Assembly (NCBI RefSeq): GCF_041468085.1
Contig: NZ_CP121017.1
Coordinates: forward strand, 1,157,501 to 1,221,500
Length of the DNA stretch: 64,000 bases
Direction: 5' to 3'
DNA from: Tistrella mobilis
GTDB taxonomy: Bacteria > Pseudomonadota > Alphaproteobacteria > Tistrellales > Tistrellaceae
The notes below the pieces were generated by a model, which was not told the DNA's origin, did no database searches, and saw nothing but the letters and a program-made list of their open reading frames with translations. Both the position numbers and the translations under genes were made by a program. This document shows, piece after piece, positions 8,631 through 16,731 of this stretch (positions are counted from its first letter, which is position 1; each line of letters opens with the position of its first letter).

Positions 8631-9911
8631 ATGACCTGGACATTCGACATCGCCATCGCAGGCGCCGGCCATGCCGGGGCCCAGCTCGCCATCAGCCTTC
8701 GCCAGGGCGGTTTCGACGGCACGATCGGACTGATCGGCGCCGAGCACGAAGCCCCCTATGACCGGCCGTCGCTGACCAAGGACTATCTGACCGGTGCGGC
8801 CCTTGCCGCCGATATCCGGCTGCGGCCCGACGGCTTCTGGGCGGAGCGCAACATCACCCGGCTGCCCGGCACCCGGATCACCGATCTGGACCCTGCCGCC
8901 CATCGCCTGTTCACCGCAGATGGCCGCCGGATCGGCTATGGCCGGCTCGCCTGGGCGACCGGCGGTGCCGCCCGCCGGCTGACCTGCCCGGGATCGGACC
9001 TGTCCGGCATCCACACCATCCGCAGCCTCGCCGATGCCGACCGGCTGCGGGCGGATCTGTCCGGCCGCCCGCGGGTGGTGGTGGTCGGCGCCGGCTATGT
9101 CGGGCTCGAAGCCGCTGCGGCGCTGGTCGGTCAGGGTCATCGGGTGACGGTGATCGAAGCCGCCGACCGTGTGCTGGCCCGGGTGTCGGGGCGGAGCGTC
9201 GCCGCTGCCGTCGAGGCACGCCACCGTGATGCCGGGGTCGAGATCCGCACCGGTGTGGGGGTCGAGGCGCTGACCGGCGATGCCGCCGGCCGGGTCGCCG
9301 GCGTGATCCTGTCCGACGGCGACTGCCTGCCCGCGGATCTGGTGATCGTCGGCATCGGCCTGGTGCCCGAGGTCTCGGCGCTCGCCGCCGCCGGCGCCAC
9401 CACCGGGGCCGAGGCGGCGGGCGGCGTTGCGGTCGACGGCCTCTGCCGGACCGGCCTGCCCGATGTCTGGGCGCTTGGTGACTGCGCGGCCCATGTCAAC
9501 CGCTTCGCCGGTGGTCGCCGGGTGCGGCTGGAATGCGTGCAGAACGCGGTCGATCAGGCGCGGGTCGTGGCCGGCGCCATGCTCGGCGGCGACCAGCCCT
9601 ACGATGCCGTGCCGCGCTTCTGGTCGTCGCAATACGACCTCAAGCTTCAGACCATCGGCATCGTCCAGGGCCATGATACCGAAATCCTCCGCGGCCGGCC
9701 CGACGGCGGCAGTTTCTCGGCCGTCTATCTCCGCGATGGTCGGGTGGTGGCCATCGACTGCGTCAATGCTCCGCTCGATTTCGCCCAGGGCCGCGGCCTG
9801 ATCCAGGCCCAGGCCGATGCCCTGGCTCCCATTCTCGATCCGGCTGCGCTCGCCGACCCGGCGCGGCCGCTCAAGACGCTTCAGGCCGGTACGGTGGCGG
9901 TCCCGGCCTGA
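8631..9911 (+). CDS. NAD(P)H:rubredoxin reductase-like FAD oxidoreductase
   Basis: 426 residues, two-dinucleotide-fold flavoprotein. FAD motif IAGAGHAGAQLA near residues 8-19, NAD(P)H motif VVVVGAGYVGLEAAAAL about residue 145, and the second FAD motif VWALGDCA about 280, followed by a C-terminal reductase domain. This is the class of ferredoxin and rubredoxin reductases that serve oxygenases. The ATG at 8631 follows GGGAGCAGGACG. Together with the two upstream genes it makes a complete electron path to the diiron protein. The preferred carrier is inferred from gene order. Confidence 0.88.
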   Translation: MTWTFDIAIAGAGHAGAQLAISLRQGGFDGTIGLIGAEHEAPYDRPSLTKDYLTGAALAADIRLRPDGFWAERNITRLPGTRITDLDPAAHRLFTADGRRIGYGRLAWATGGAARRLTCPGSDLSGIHTIRSLADADRLRADLSGRPRVVVVGAGYVGLEAAAALVGQGHRVTVIEAADRVLARVSGRSVAAAVEARHRDAGVEIRTGVGVEALTGDAAGRVAGVILSDGDCLPADLVIVGIGLVPEVSALAAAGATTGAEAAGGVAVDGLCRTGLPDVWALGDCAAHVNRFAGGRRVRLECVQNAVDQARVVAGAMLGGDQPYDAVPRFWSSQYDLKLQTIGIVQGHDTEILRGRPDGGSFSAVYLRDGRVVAIDCVNAPLDFAQGRGLIQAQADALAPILDPAALADPARPLKTLQAGTVAVPA

Positions 9912-9919
9912 AGCATCGG

Positions 9920-9972
9920 ACGGCGCCCCCATTGGCTGCCCCCGTGGGGGCGCCGTTCGAGAGTCGTTTTTT
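9920..9972 (+). terminator. strong hairpin plus T-run after the reductase gene
   Basis: Arms ACGGCGCCCCC (9920-9930) and GGGGGCGCCGT (9946-9956), 15-base loop, then ten bases later a T6 run at 9967-9972 that is also the start of repeat C. The distance to the T-run is long for a classic terminator. Confidence 0.6.
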
Positions 9973-10026
9973 AGCCCCTCGCCGGGCGGGCGCTGCCGCG
10001 CCCTTGGCCGCCGCCTCAATGGCGGC
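9967..10026 (+). repeat. structured repeat unit C (single copy)
   Basis: T6, AGCCCCTCGCCGGGC, then stem 1 GGGCGC (9988-9993), loop TGCC, GCGCCC (9998-10003), TTGGCC, and stem 2 GCCGCC-TCAAT-GGCGGC. Stem 1 differs from arrays A and B at paired positions and still pairs fully. Like them it lies downstream of a stop codon in the same direction as that gene. Confidence 0.85.
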
Positions 10027-10070
10027 TGGGGGCGCTTATCGGCATGTCTCGATCACTTTTCGAGGGCCGA

Positions 10071-10277
10071 TCACGTTTCGAGAGTCTTGCGGTACTCCGC
10101 GACGGGGAGGCCGCCCACGCCCCAATTTTCCAGGTCGACTTCGTCGATGACGACGAAGGTTGCCGCGGGGTCCTTGTCCAGCACGTCCGCGAGGAGTTTG
10201 GTCACGCCTTTGATGAGTTCGGCCTTCTGCGCAGCCGTCGCGCCCTCGCGCGTGATCTTTATATTCACATACGGCAT
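10071..10277 (-). CDS. 4-oxalocrotonate tautomerase family protein
   Basis: 68 residues beginning MPYVNIKI; after removal of the initiator methionine the catalytic Pro1 of the tautomerase family is at the N-terminus. The length and the pattern GATAAQKAELIKGVT are typical of small hexameric 4-OT-like enzymes that move protons between enol and keto forms. It is the last gene of a minus-strand set with an NTF2-like protein (12 bp upstream) and a glutathione transferase. The substrate is unknown. Confidence 0.88.
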   Translation of the reverse strand: MPYVNIKITREGATAAQKAELIKGVTKLLADVLDKDPAATFVVIDEVDLENWGVGGLPVAEYRKTLET

Positions 10278-10289
10278 ATTCCTGGCTCC

Positions 10290-10667
10290 TTATGACGGGC
10301 GTTGGATGATCTGAAAGACTTTGGCGATGATCCGCCACTGGCCGTCGGTGCGCACCAGGGTCAGGAAATCGACGAAATCGCGCGGACCTATCGAACAGCG
10401 CGCGCGGACCATGGCGGTATTTTCTCCGGCGAGGTCGATGGCGTCGATATGGTCGCGCCGGATTTCGTTGCGCGAGGCCGGCGATTGCCGGGCAGCCACC
10501 ACCGGTACGTACTCGTCCATGGTGCGGTAGAGCAGCGGCGTCTCGTCGGCGGTCGCATAGATCGCCTTCGGGTGAAAGACGCGCTGAAGCCTGTCGACGT
10601 CGCAGAAATAAAGCGCGTCGAAATAGTCCTGGATGACGTCGGTGATGTCGTTCTGGGTTCGGGTCAT
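10290..10667 (-). CDS. NTF2-like (SnoaL-type) small protein
   Basis: 125 residues with the alpha+beta-barrel pattern of the NTF2 superfamily: N-terminal helices with DYFDALYFCDVDRLQRVFHP, then strands ending in FLTLVRTDGQWRIIAKVFQ, the usual family ending. Members are small hydrolases, isomerases or ligand carriers; no catalytic residues can be assigned. The ATG overlaps the stop of the glutathione transferase gene by four bases (ATGA), so the two are translationally coupled. Confidence 0.75.
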   Translation of the reverse strand: MTRTQNDITDVIQDYFDALYFCDVDRLQRVFHPKAIYATADETPLLYRTMDEYVPVVAARQSPASRNEIRRDHIDAIDLAGENTAMVRARCSIGPRDFVDFLTLVRTDGQWRIIAKVFQIIQRPS

Positions 10668-11293
10668 TCTGCGGCCTCGTCGGCAATCAGCCCTTCCTGG
10701 CGCATGGCCGTGCGAACGGACGGACGCGCGGCGATGCGCGCCACATAGGCTGCCACGGCCTTCCAGCGGTTGAGATCGAGCCCGATGAAGCCCGACCAGT
10801 TCAGGACGACGAACAGATAGGCATCGGCCACGGTGAAGCGATCGCCGAGTATGAAGCTCCTGCCGTCGCCGAGGCCGCGTTCCACGTCGGCGATGCGTCG
10901 CGCCAGGCGGTCTTCGACCTGTTCTCTTTCCGCCCCGGTCAGCGGCTGGCCCCTGAAATAGGGGCTGAAGGCCTTGTGCAGCTCAGACGAGGTGAAGTTC
11001 AGCCATTCCTGGAGGCGCGCACGCTCCACACCGCCAGAGGCAGGTACCAGGCCCGCTTCGGGATGGCTATCGGCGAGAAACTGAAGGATTGCCGGATTCT
11101 CGGTGAGAACGACGCCGCCTTCCAGCTCAAGAGCCGGCACATAGCCCTTGGGATTGATGGCCCGATAGGCCTCCCCGGTTTCGGTCAGGCCGGTTTCGGT
11201 ATCGACGCGGATGGTCTCATAGGCCAGGCCGATCTCGGTAAGCACGATCCGCGACGACAGTGAACACGCGCCGGGTTTGTAGTAGAGCCGCAT
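10664..11293 (-). CDS. gstA: glutathione S-transferase, beta-class-like
   Basis: 209 residues. The N-terminal thioredoxin-like domain begins MRLYYKPGACSLSSRIVL, with Cys10 as in bacterial beta-class GSTs and the cis-proline region GYVPAL. The all-helical C-terminal domain contains FTVADAYLFVVLNW. It conjugates or reduces electrophiles with glutathione in the cytoplasm. First gene of a three-gene minus-strand operon and divergent from an HxlR regulator, which suggests induction by electrophiles or quinones. That regulatory link is inference. Confidence 0.88.
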   Translation of the reverse strand: MRLYYKPGACSLSSRIVLTEIGLAYETIRVDTETGLTETGEAYRAINPKGYVPALELEGGVVLTENPAILQFLADSHPEAGLVPASGGVERARLQEWLNFTSSELHKAFSPYFRGQPLTGAEREQVEDRLARRIADVERGLGDGRSFILGDRFTVADAYLFVVLNWSGFIGLDLNRWKAVAAYVARIAARPSVRTAMRQEGLIADEAAE

Positions 11294-11422
11294 GGAAACC
11301 TCCCTGGTTGCAGGCTCGGTTACAGGACCGACCCGACCCTATTGGGGCAGGTTACCCTTGCCAAGCAGGTTTCCATTGGTTATCAGATATCCGGGTTTCC
11401 CGGCAGTAACCTGGTCGTGCAG

Positions 11423-11791
11423 ATGAGCCTGAAACTCCGCAAGAACCGAAGTGCGCCCCCGCCACCGACCTGCGCCCTGACCGAGTGCATGGCGGTCATT
11501 GCCGGGGCCTGGGCACCGAATGTGATCTGGCACCTGCGTGCAGGCCCGCGGCGCTTCAATGAATTGCGCCTCGATATTCCGCCGGTTTCGGCCAAGGTGC
11601 TGTCGCAGCGGCTTCGGGAACTGGAAGGCCGTGGCGTGATCACACGCACCATTCAGCCAACGACGCCGCCTTCGGTAGAATACAGCCTGACGCCGCTCGG
11701 CACCGAACTGCTGCCGGCCCTGGATGCCATCGTCGAGGTCGGCCACAAGCTGAAGGCCAGGAACCAGATGGATGGCCATCCGCAGGGATGA
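11423..11791 (+). CDS. HxlR-family transcriptional regulator
   Basis: 122 residues, a single winged-helix domain with the family signature CALTECMAVIAGAW (including the conserved N-terminal cysteine), then FNELRLDIPPVSAKVLSQRLRELEGRGVI and VEYSLTPLG. HxlR proteins sense aldehydes, quinones or oxidants, often through that cysteine. Divergent from the gst operon, 129 bp apart, and probably controls it. Start at ATG 11423 has a weak ribosome site; a TTG at 11342 would extend it by 27 residues. Confidence 0.85.
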   Translation: MSLKLRKNRSAPPPPTCALTECMAVIAGAWAPNVIWHLRAGPRRFNELRLDIPPVSAKVLSQRLRELEGRGVITRTIQPTTPPSVEYSLTPLGTELLPALDAIVEVGHKLKARNQMDGHPQG

Positions 11792-11797
11792 GGCCGG

Positions 11798-12664
11798 TCA
11801 GGCGAAACGCCGTGCGGCGGCGACGCAGCCGATCACCAGGATCATGACGACCAGAAGAGACCAGCCGACCGGCTCTCCAAGGATGGCGGCGGCCAGGGCC
11901 AGCCCGAGAAAGGGCTGAAGGAACTGCAGCTGGCCGATGCTGGCGATGCCGCCCTGGGCCAGGCCGCGATACCAGAAGATGAAGCCGATCAGCATGCTGA
12001 ACAGGCCGACATAGAGCAGCGCAAGCACCGCCGGCGGGGTGACCTCCGCCAGATTTTCCGGCCAGGCGAACAGCGCGAGAGGCAACATCACGGGCAGCGT
12101 CATGAGCAGGGCCCAGCTGATGACCTGCCAGCCACCCAGGCGGCGCGAGAGACGGCCGCCTTCGGCATAGCCCAGTCCGCAGAGAATGATGGCCGCGAGC
12201 ATCATGAGATCGCCCGGCAGGGTGCCGGCGACGCGCCCGGTCGAGACGGCGAAGGCCATGACCAGAAGGCTGGCTGCGAACGAAAACAGCCAGAACGGAA
12301 GACGTGGCCTTTCTCCCGCCCGCACGACTGCAAAAAGGGCCGTCATCACCGGTAGCAGGGCGATGTAGAGAAGCCCGCGTGCGGCGGTGATGTGCTCCAG
12401 CGCCAGGGCCGTCAGCAGCGGAAAGCCGATGACGACGCCCGCTGCGACCAGGATCAGGCCGGCCATCTCTTCCCGGCGCGGCCGCTTCTGCTTCAACAAT
12501 GAGAGCGCGAGGGCGCCGGCCGCGGCGGCGATCGTGGCGCGCGCATAGGTGAGGAAAAGCGGATCGAACCCCAGAAGGGCCAGGCGCGTGGCGGGGAGCG
12601 AGCCGCTGAAGATCACCACGCCGACCAGACCGTTGAGCCAGGCGGTTGGACGCGCCGGCATCAT
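11798..12664 (-). CDS. EamA/DMT-family transporter
   Basis: 288 residues with about ten membrane spans in two EamA halves; the second half contains YVGLFSMLIGFIFWYRGLAQGG and LGLALAAAILGEP, typical of this family. Inner-membrane exporter of amino acids or other metabolites; substrate unknown. The start ATG (12664-12662) overlaps the stop of the ketopantoate-reductase-like gene by four bases, so the two are co-translated. The 3' end meets the HxlR gene convergently, only 6 bp apart. Confidence 0.88.
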   Translation of the reverse strand: MMPARPTAWLNGLVGVVIFSGSLPATRLALLGFDPLFLTYARATIAAAAGALALSLLKQKRPRREEMAGLILVAAGVVIGFPLLTALALEHITAARGLLYIALLPVMTALFAVVRAGERPRLPFWLFSFAASLLVMAFAVSTGRVAGTLPGDLMMLAAIILCGLGYAEGGRLSRRLGGWQVISWALLMTLPVMLPLALFAWPENLAEVTPPAVLALLYVGLFSMLIGFIFWYRGLAQGGIASIGQLQFLQPFLGLALAAAILGEPVGWSLLVVMILVIGCVAAARRFA

Positions 12665-13587
12665 CCGGCCGCCGTGCCGGAACGCTGCGCTTCGTAGGCC
12701 TGCATGTTTGCCAGGCTGAGCCGGAGCAGCGGAGCAGGCACGCCCGCCTTCCGTGCGCGGGCGAGCATGTCGCCGATGACATGCTCGTGTTCGGTCCTGC
12801 CGTTGCGCGCCATGTCGCGGAACATCGACGCCGTGCCTGCCGAACCGCGCTCGGTCAGGGAAGAGGTCATCTGCGCCATGGCATCCGGACGCGGGGGATA
12901 GCCGCCGGCGGTCGCCGTCGCCAGACATTCGTCCAGCATCTCGCGCATGATCGCCTCGCCGTCGTCGGCAGCCATGATGGCGCCGATCGGCGCACGCATG
13001 AGCGTCGTCATTCCCGCATATGTGGCGAGAAACGTGAACTTCTCCCACATGTCCTGCACGATGGCGGGGCTGAGGGCGAGGTCGAAACCGCCCGGCTGGA
13101 TGGCCTCGAACAGCCGTTCCACCGCATCCGCCTGGTCCGCGCTCCGGGCCCCGAAGACAAGGCGCTGCAGCGTGTTGAGGTGCAGGATCTGGCCGGCCGG
13201 GTTCACCGTTACCCCGATGTGACACAGCCCGCCCAGCACATGTTTGCGGCCGAAACGGGCGTCGAGCATGTCAAGCTGGCGGACGCCGTTCAGAAGCGGC
13301 AGGATCACGGTGGACGGGCCGATGGCAGGCGCCACCGCCTCCATCGCCTCCGTCAGGTCGTATGCCTTGCAGGCCAGCAACACCGCATCGACCGGGGCCG
13401 TTGCCGCCGTCAATGTCGTGACGGGAGTATGGAGATCCCCCAGAGGGCTTCTGACGACCAGCCCGTCCCGGGCCAGCACCTCTGCACGGGAGGGTCTGAC
13501 CAGGAACCGGATGTCGGCCCCGGACGACGCCAGTCGGCCGCCGAAATAGCCGCCGATTCCGCCGGCCCCCAAGATCAAGATACGCAT
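12661..13587 (-). CDS. panE: 2-dehydropantoate 2-reductase-like protein
   Basis: 308 residues. N-terminal Rossmann fold with GAGGIGGYFGGRL at residues 7-19 for NADPH, CKAYD, LPLLNGV, and the C-terminal helical domain with EKFTFLATYAGMTTLM. Ketopantoate reductase makes pantoate for coenzyme A. Many paralogues with this architecture act on other 2-oxo acids, and coupling to an exporter rather than to other pan genes favours a specialised role. Family certain, pathway uncertain. Confidence 0.8.
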   Translation of the reverse strand: MRILILGAGGIGGYFGGRLASSGADIRFLVRPSRAEVLARDGLVVRSPLGDLHTPVTTLTAATAPVDAVLLACKAYDLTEAMEAVAPAIGPSTVILPLLNGVRQLDMLDARFGRKHVLGGLCHIGVTVNPAGQILHLNTLQRLVFGARSADQADAVERLFEAIQPGGFDLALSPAIVQDMWEKFTFLATYAGMTTLMRAPIGAIMAADDGEAIMREMLDECLATATAGGYPPRPDAMAQMTSSLTERGSAGTASMFRDMARNGRTEHEHVIGDMLARARKAGVPAPLLRLSLANMQAYEAQRSGTAAG

Positions 13588-13632
13588 GCCTGTCTTCTCC
13601 TGTCCTATCCCGGAAGCGGTCGCGTCGCGTTG

Positions 13633-14004
13633 TTATCTTGAAATACTCTTCAGATAATCAATGATATCCGACCTGTCCTGCTCGGATCGAATGCCGGAAA
13701 ATGCCATCCGGGTGCCCCGTAGAAAACCTTGAGGGTGCTGGATAAACTGGCTGATATTGTCTTCACTCCAGACGATCCCGCTTTGGCTCATCGCCCGGCT
13801 GTATCGGAAATCGTCCAGGCTTCCTGCGGGTCGTCCGATTATTCCCCGAAGACTCGGGCCCGTGCGGCTGCTGGTCTGGCCTGTCTGATGACAGGCCGCG
13901 CAAGCGGCGAAGAGCGTTTCCCCCCTCGCCGGGTCAGCCCTGGCGGGGGTAGCCGAGGCAAGGATTGCCGCCAGACCCAGGATCGTTTTTCCGACAGTAT
14001 TCAT
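13633..14004 (-). CDS. monoheme class I cytochrome c
   Basis: 123 residues. Signal peptide with cleavage expected after ATPARA (residue 23), heme site CAACH at 35-39, and distal methionine M100 in GTRMAF, as in mitochondrial-type cytochrome c. Periplasmic electron carrier. Its ATG overlaps the stop of the GMC flavoprotein (ATGA at 14001-14004), so it is almost certainly the electron acceptor of that dehydrogenase. Related gluconate or fructose dehydrogenases use a larger triheme cytochrome; here only one heme site is present. Confidence 0.93.
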   Translation of the reverse strand: MNTVGKTILGLAAILASATPARADPARGETLFAACAACHQTGQTSSRTGPSLRGIIGRPAGSLDDFRYSRAMSQSGIVWSEDNISQFIQHPQGFLRGTRMAFSGIRSEQDRSDIIDYLKSISR

Positions 14005-15764
14005 CCCAGGCGCCTCGGGCCGGACAGATACGACAGAAGATCTTCCGCCAGTCTCAGACCCAGGGCGCCCACAGGTCCGGTGGGGTTGTACCCTGAATTC
14101 TGGGGGAACACGCTTGCCCCCGAGATGAACAGGTTCTCCACATCCCAGCTCTGAAGGTGCGGGGACACGACGGAAGAACCGGGATCGGAGCCCATGATCG
14201 TCCCACCGGTATTATGCGTCGACTGATACTGTCTGGTGTCGTACGGGCTCTTGCGGACACTCGCCTTGCCGACGATCTTTGCACCGGCCGCGGCGGCAAT
14301 CTCTTCCATCTTGCCGTTCACGTACCGACACATGAGAGCATCGTTGTCGTCGAAGTCGAAGGTGATGCGCAGAAGCGGCCGCCCCCACTGGTCTTTGTAA
14401 TCGGGGTCCAGGTCCATGTAGTTCCGGGCATTGGCATAATTCGACCCGTGAACCGAAAGGCCCATGGACCGCAGATACCAGTCGGCATTTGCCTTTTTCC
14501 AGGCCGATCCCCAGCGGGGCGTGCCGGGCGGCAGGCGTCTCGTATCGATCGGGCGGCCATTCGTCTGGGTTGCGGAGATGTATCCGCCGCCATGGAAGCC
14601 CAGGCCGGTGTGATCGAAATTGTCGTTGTTGAAGTCGTCGATGACGAAACCCAGCGCCCCGGCCCCCATGAAGGGGTTTATGTATCTGTCCGGGAAGAAC
14701 ATGTTCAGGCCGGATGTCACCTGATAACAATAATTCTTCCCGACCGTACCGGTGCGGGTGACCGGATCATAGGGCGTGCCGATCTTCGACAGAAGAAGCA
14801 GGCGGACATTGCTCAGCGTGTAGCTGCACAGAACGAAGAGTGAGCCGGGTTGGATGAATTCCTGTCCTGTCGCCACGTCGACATAGCTCACGCTCTCCAG
14901 ACGGGTCCCGTCGGCGGTCGTGTTGAGACGGATGACCTCCGCACCGGCGCGCAGTTCGAAATTCGGGCGGGACCGGACGAGCGGAAAGAGCAGAGAGGCC
15001 GGCGTTGCCTTCGCGTTCGCTTCGCAGGTGAAGCGTTCGCAATGGCCGCAATACTGGCATTGCCCCAGCTGCATCCCGTCCGGGTTCCGGTATGGCTGGC
15101 TGGCATTGGCAGCCGGCAGCGGAAACGCCTCATAGCCCAGCTGCCCGGTCGCGTCCTTGAAGATCTGCGAGGCCTCCGACATCTCCAGCGGGGGAAGCGG
15201 ATATTCCGTGGCGCGCCAGGGTTCGAAGGGATTGCCGCCTGCCTGCCTGACGCCCCTCAGATTGCCCGCCTTGCCGGCAATGCCGAAAAGCGCTTCGAAT
15301 TCCTCGTAATAGGGCTGGAGATCGCGGTAGGTGAGCCCCCAATCCTGGATCGTCATCCCGTCCGGAATGGATTTTGCCCCATAACGCTCCGTCAGATGCT
15401 GTCTCAGAACATAATCGGATTCGGAAAAGCGCCAGGTCTGGCCGTTCCAGTGTTGAGCCGCCCCGCCCACGCCGAAGCCGGGCAGGAAGGACAGCAACTG
15501 CCGCATCGGCAGCGCCTCCTCGTCCGGGCTGTGGCGCAGGGTGTAGGTCTCGACGTTTTCGCGGCGGGTCATGCCGCGATAGGTCGCCCACCGCAGCTCG
15601 TCCCGCTGATGCGGCAGCTCGCCCACCGCCGACCCCGACCAGTCCGGGCCGCGCTCCAGAACGAGCACCTCTCGTCCGGCGGGTACCAGTTTGCGGGCCA
15701 CCAGACCTGCGGTCAGGCCGCCGCCGATAACAACGATCTCTTTTTCAGGGAGTCGCGTCGCCAT
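14001..15764 (-). CDS. GMC-family FAD dehydrogenase, large subunit (gluconate 2-dehydrogenase type)
   Basis: 587 residues. N-terminal FAD fold VVIGGGLTAGLVARKLV, then the C-terminal GMC region with THNTGGTIMG (active-site histidine segment) and the closing FAD motif NPTGPVGALGLRLAEDLL. A Cys-rich stretch CQYCGHCERFTC at about residue 237 could bind an iron-sulfur cluster, as reported for FAD-dependent glucose dehydrogenase large subunits. It has no signal peptide of its own; family members are exported together with the Tat-tagged small subunit. It oxidises a sugar, sugar acid or alcohol and passes electrons to the downstream cytochrome c. Substrate unknown. Confidence 0.88.
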   Translation of the reverse strand: MATRLPEKEIVVIGGGLTAGLVARKLVPAGREVLVLERGPDWSGSAVGELPHQRDELRWATYRGMTRRENVETYTLRHSPDEEALPMRQLLSFLPGFGVGGAAQHWNGQTWRFSESDYVLRQHLTERYGAKSIPDGMTIQDWGLTYRDLQPYYEEFEALFGIAGKAGNLRGVRQAGGNPFEPWRATEYPLPPLEMSEASQIFKDATGQLGYEAFPLPAANASQPYRNPDGMQLGQCQYCGHCERFTCEANAKATPASLLFPLVRSRPNFELRAGAEVIRLNTTADGTRLESVSYVDVATGQEFIQPGSLFVLCSYTLSNVRLLLLSKIGTPYDPVTRTGTVGKNYCYQVTSGLNMFFPDRYINPFMGAGALGFVIDDFNNDNFDHTGLGFHGGGYISATQTNGRPIDTRRLPPGTPRWGSAWKKANADWYLRSMGLSVHGSNYANARNYMDLDPDYKDQWGRPLLRITFDFDDNDALMCRYVNGKMEEIAAAAGAKIVGKASVRKSPYDTRQYQSTHNTGGTIMGSDPGSSVVSPHLQSWDVENLFISGASVFPQNSGYNPTGPVGALGLRLAEDLLSYLSGPRRLG

Positions 15765-15824
15765 TGCTGCCTCGCTGAAGCCATTTCGGAGGAGTGCTCG
15801 GGCGCCTGAACGGCGCTCCCGGTC

Positions 15825-16586
15825 TCAGGAGAAATCCTGAATCGACATGGGCGAGTCAGACGCCGGATGCCTGCGGCCGCGCCAGGTCACGATGTCGGTC
15901 GCATAGGTGGCCGGCAGACCGGGATAGCCGATCATCCGCCACGCCTGTTTGCCGCGGTTGCCGCCATAGATCGGATCGGCAAAGGCGCCGCGAACGAACA
16001 GCGGGTAGAACAGCTCGTTGAACCAGGTATTCAGTGCGAAAGCGGCGGGCTGCGGCGGCGCTTGCGATATGACGTGCAGCAGCTCTTCCAGTTGATCTGT
16101 CGTCAGACGATCCGGCGGTGCCGCGTAACGTTGCGCCGAGACCTCCGCGACCTGGCGCAGCCCGGCCTTGAAGTACTGCTCCGGCGTACAGGCAAGCTGA
16201 TAACCGTGCTCCGGCTTTCCCTGTCTGAACGGGCCGCTCAGATACAGGCGATCGCCCTGCCCGTAAGCTCCCGCCAACTGGCGGTCAATGAAGGTGGCGA
16301 TCCCGAGCGCGACGCCGTCGGGCGACAGATCGTCGGCCGGCCACATATGGCCGACCAGCGCCTCCACGATCGCGGCGTCGTCCAGGCTGAGGCTCTGATA
16401 GCCGTCGACCGCATCCGGCTGTGCCGCATCGGCCGCCTGCTGCGCCTCTGCATTTTCGCCGGTATCCCCGGCCTGCCGGGCGCGGGCCAGGCCAACCGGC
16501 GCTGCAAGCACACCAACGCCGAGCGCGCCGGCACTGGTGAGCAGCGACCTTCGGCTGAGGCCTTGCGGTTCATCTGGCGACATCAC
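15825..16586 (-). CDS. gluconate 2-dehydrogenase subunit 3-like protein with Tat signal
   Basis: 253 residues. Twin-arginine signal at the N-terminus (SRRSLLTSAGALGVGVLAAP), then a linker rich in Ala and Asp and the subunit-3 domain with VEALVGHMWPADDLSPDG and GIATFIDRQLAGAYG. In this family the small subunit carries the flavoprotein through the Tat system and stabilises it. First gene of the operon, 60 bp before the flavoprotein. Divergent from the XRE-cupin regulator with a 16-bp palindrome between them. Confidence 0.88.
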   Translation of the reverse strand: MMSPDEPQGLSRRSLLTSAGALGVGVLAAPVGLARARQAGDTGENAEAQQAADAAQPDAVDGYQSLSLDDAAIVEALVGHMWPADDLSPDGVALGIATFIDRQLAGAYGQGDRLYLSGPFRQGKPEHGYQLACTPEQYFKAGLRQVAEVSAQRYAAPPDRLTTDQLEELLHVISQAPPQPAAFALNTWFNELFYPLFVRGAFADPIYGGNRGKQAWRMIGYPGLPATYATDIVTWRGRRHPASDSPMSIQDFS

Positions 16587-16625
16587 CCACCTCCGATAAC
16601 TCGACGGTTGAATCGTTATAGAATA

Positions 16626-16641
16626 GTAGACATATGTCTAC
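16626..16641. promoter_or_regulatory. 16-bp perfect palindrome, candidate XRE-cupin operator
   Basis: GTAGACATATGTCTAC, preceded by AGAATA, 40 bp upstream of the dehydrogenase operon and 90 bp upstream of the divergent regulator. A near copy (same AGAATA flank) lies upstream of the PPDK-like gene at 19511-19526. Confidence 0.75.
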
Positions 16642-16731
16642 CGACTCGTCCAGCCGGGCAGATCGGGAAAATTTTGGTAGTGTTGCGGCAAGGTCCTGGA
16701 TGCAACCTGCGAGCGGCGCAGCGGAGAGGCA

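Noticed and set aside
11318-11410. GGTTAC repeats between gst and hxlR as the HxlR site
   Set aside because: Hexamers are irregularly spaced and short enough to be chance; no symmetric site was found.
13915-13950. CCCTCGCCGGG core resembling the structured repeat
   Set aside because: It falls inside the cytochrome c coding region near the signal-peptide end and lacks the T-run, variable stem and GCCGCC stem; a chance match.
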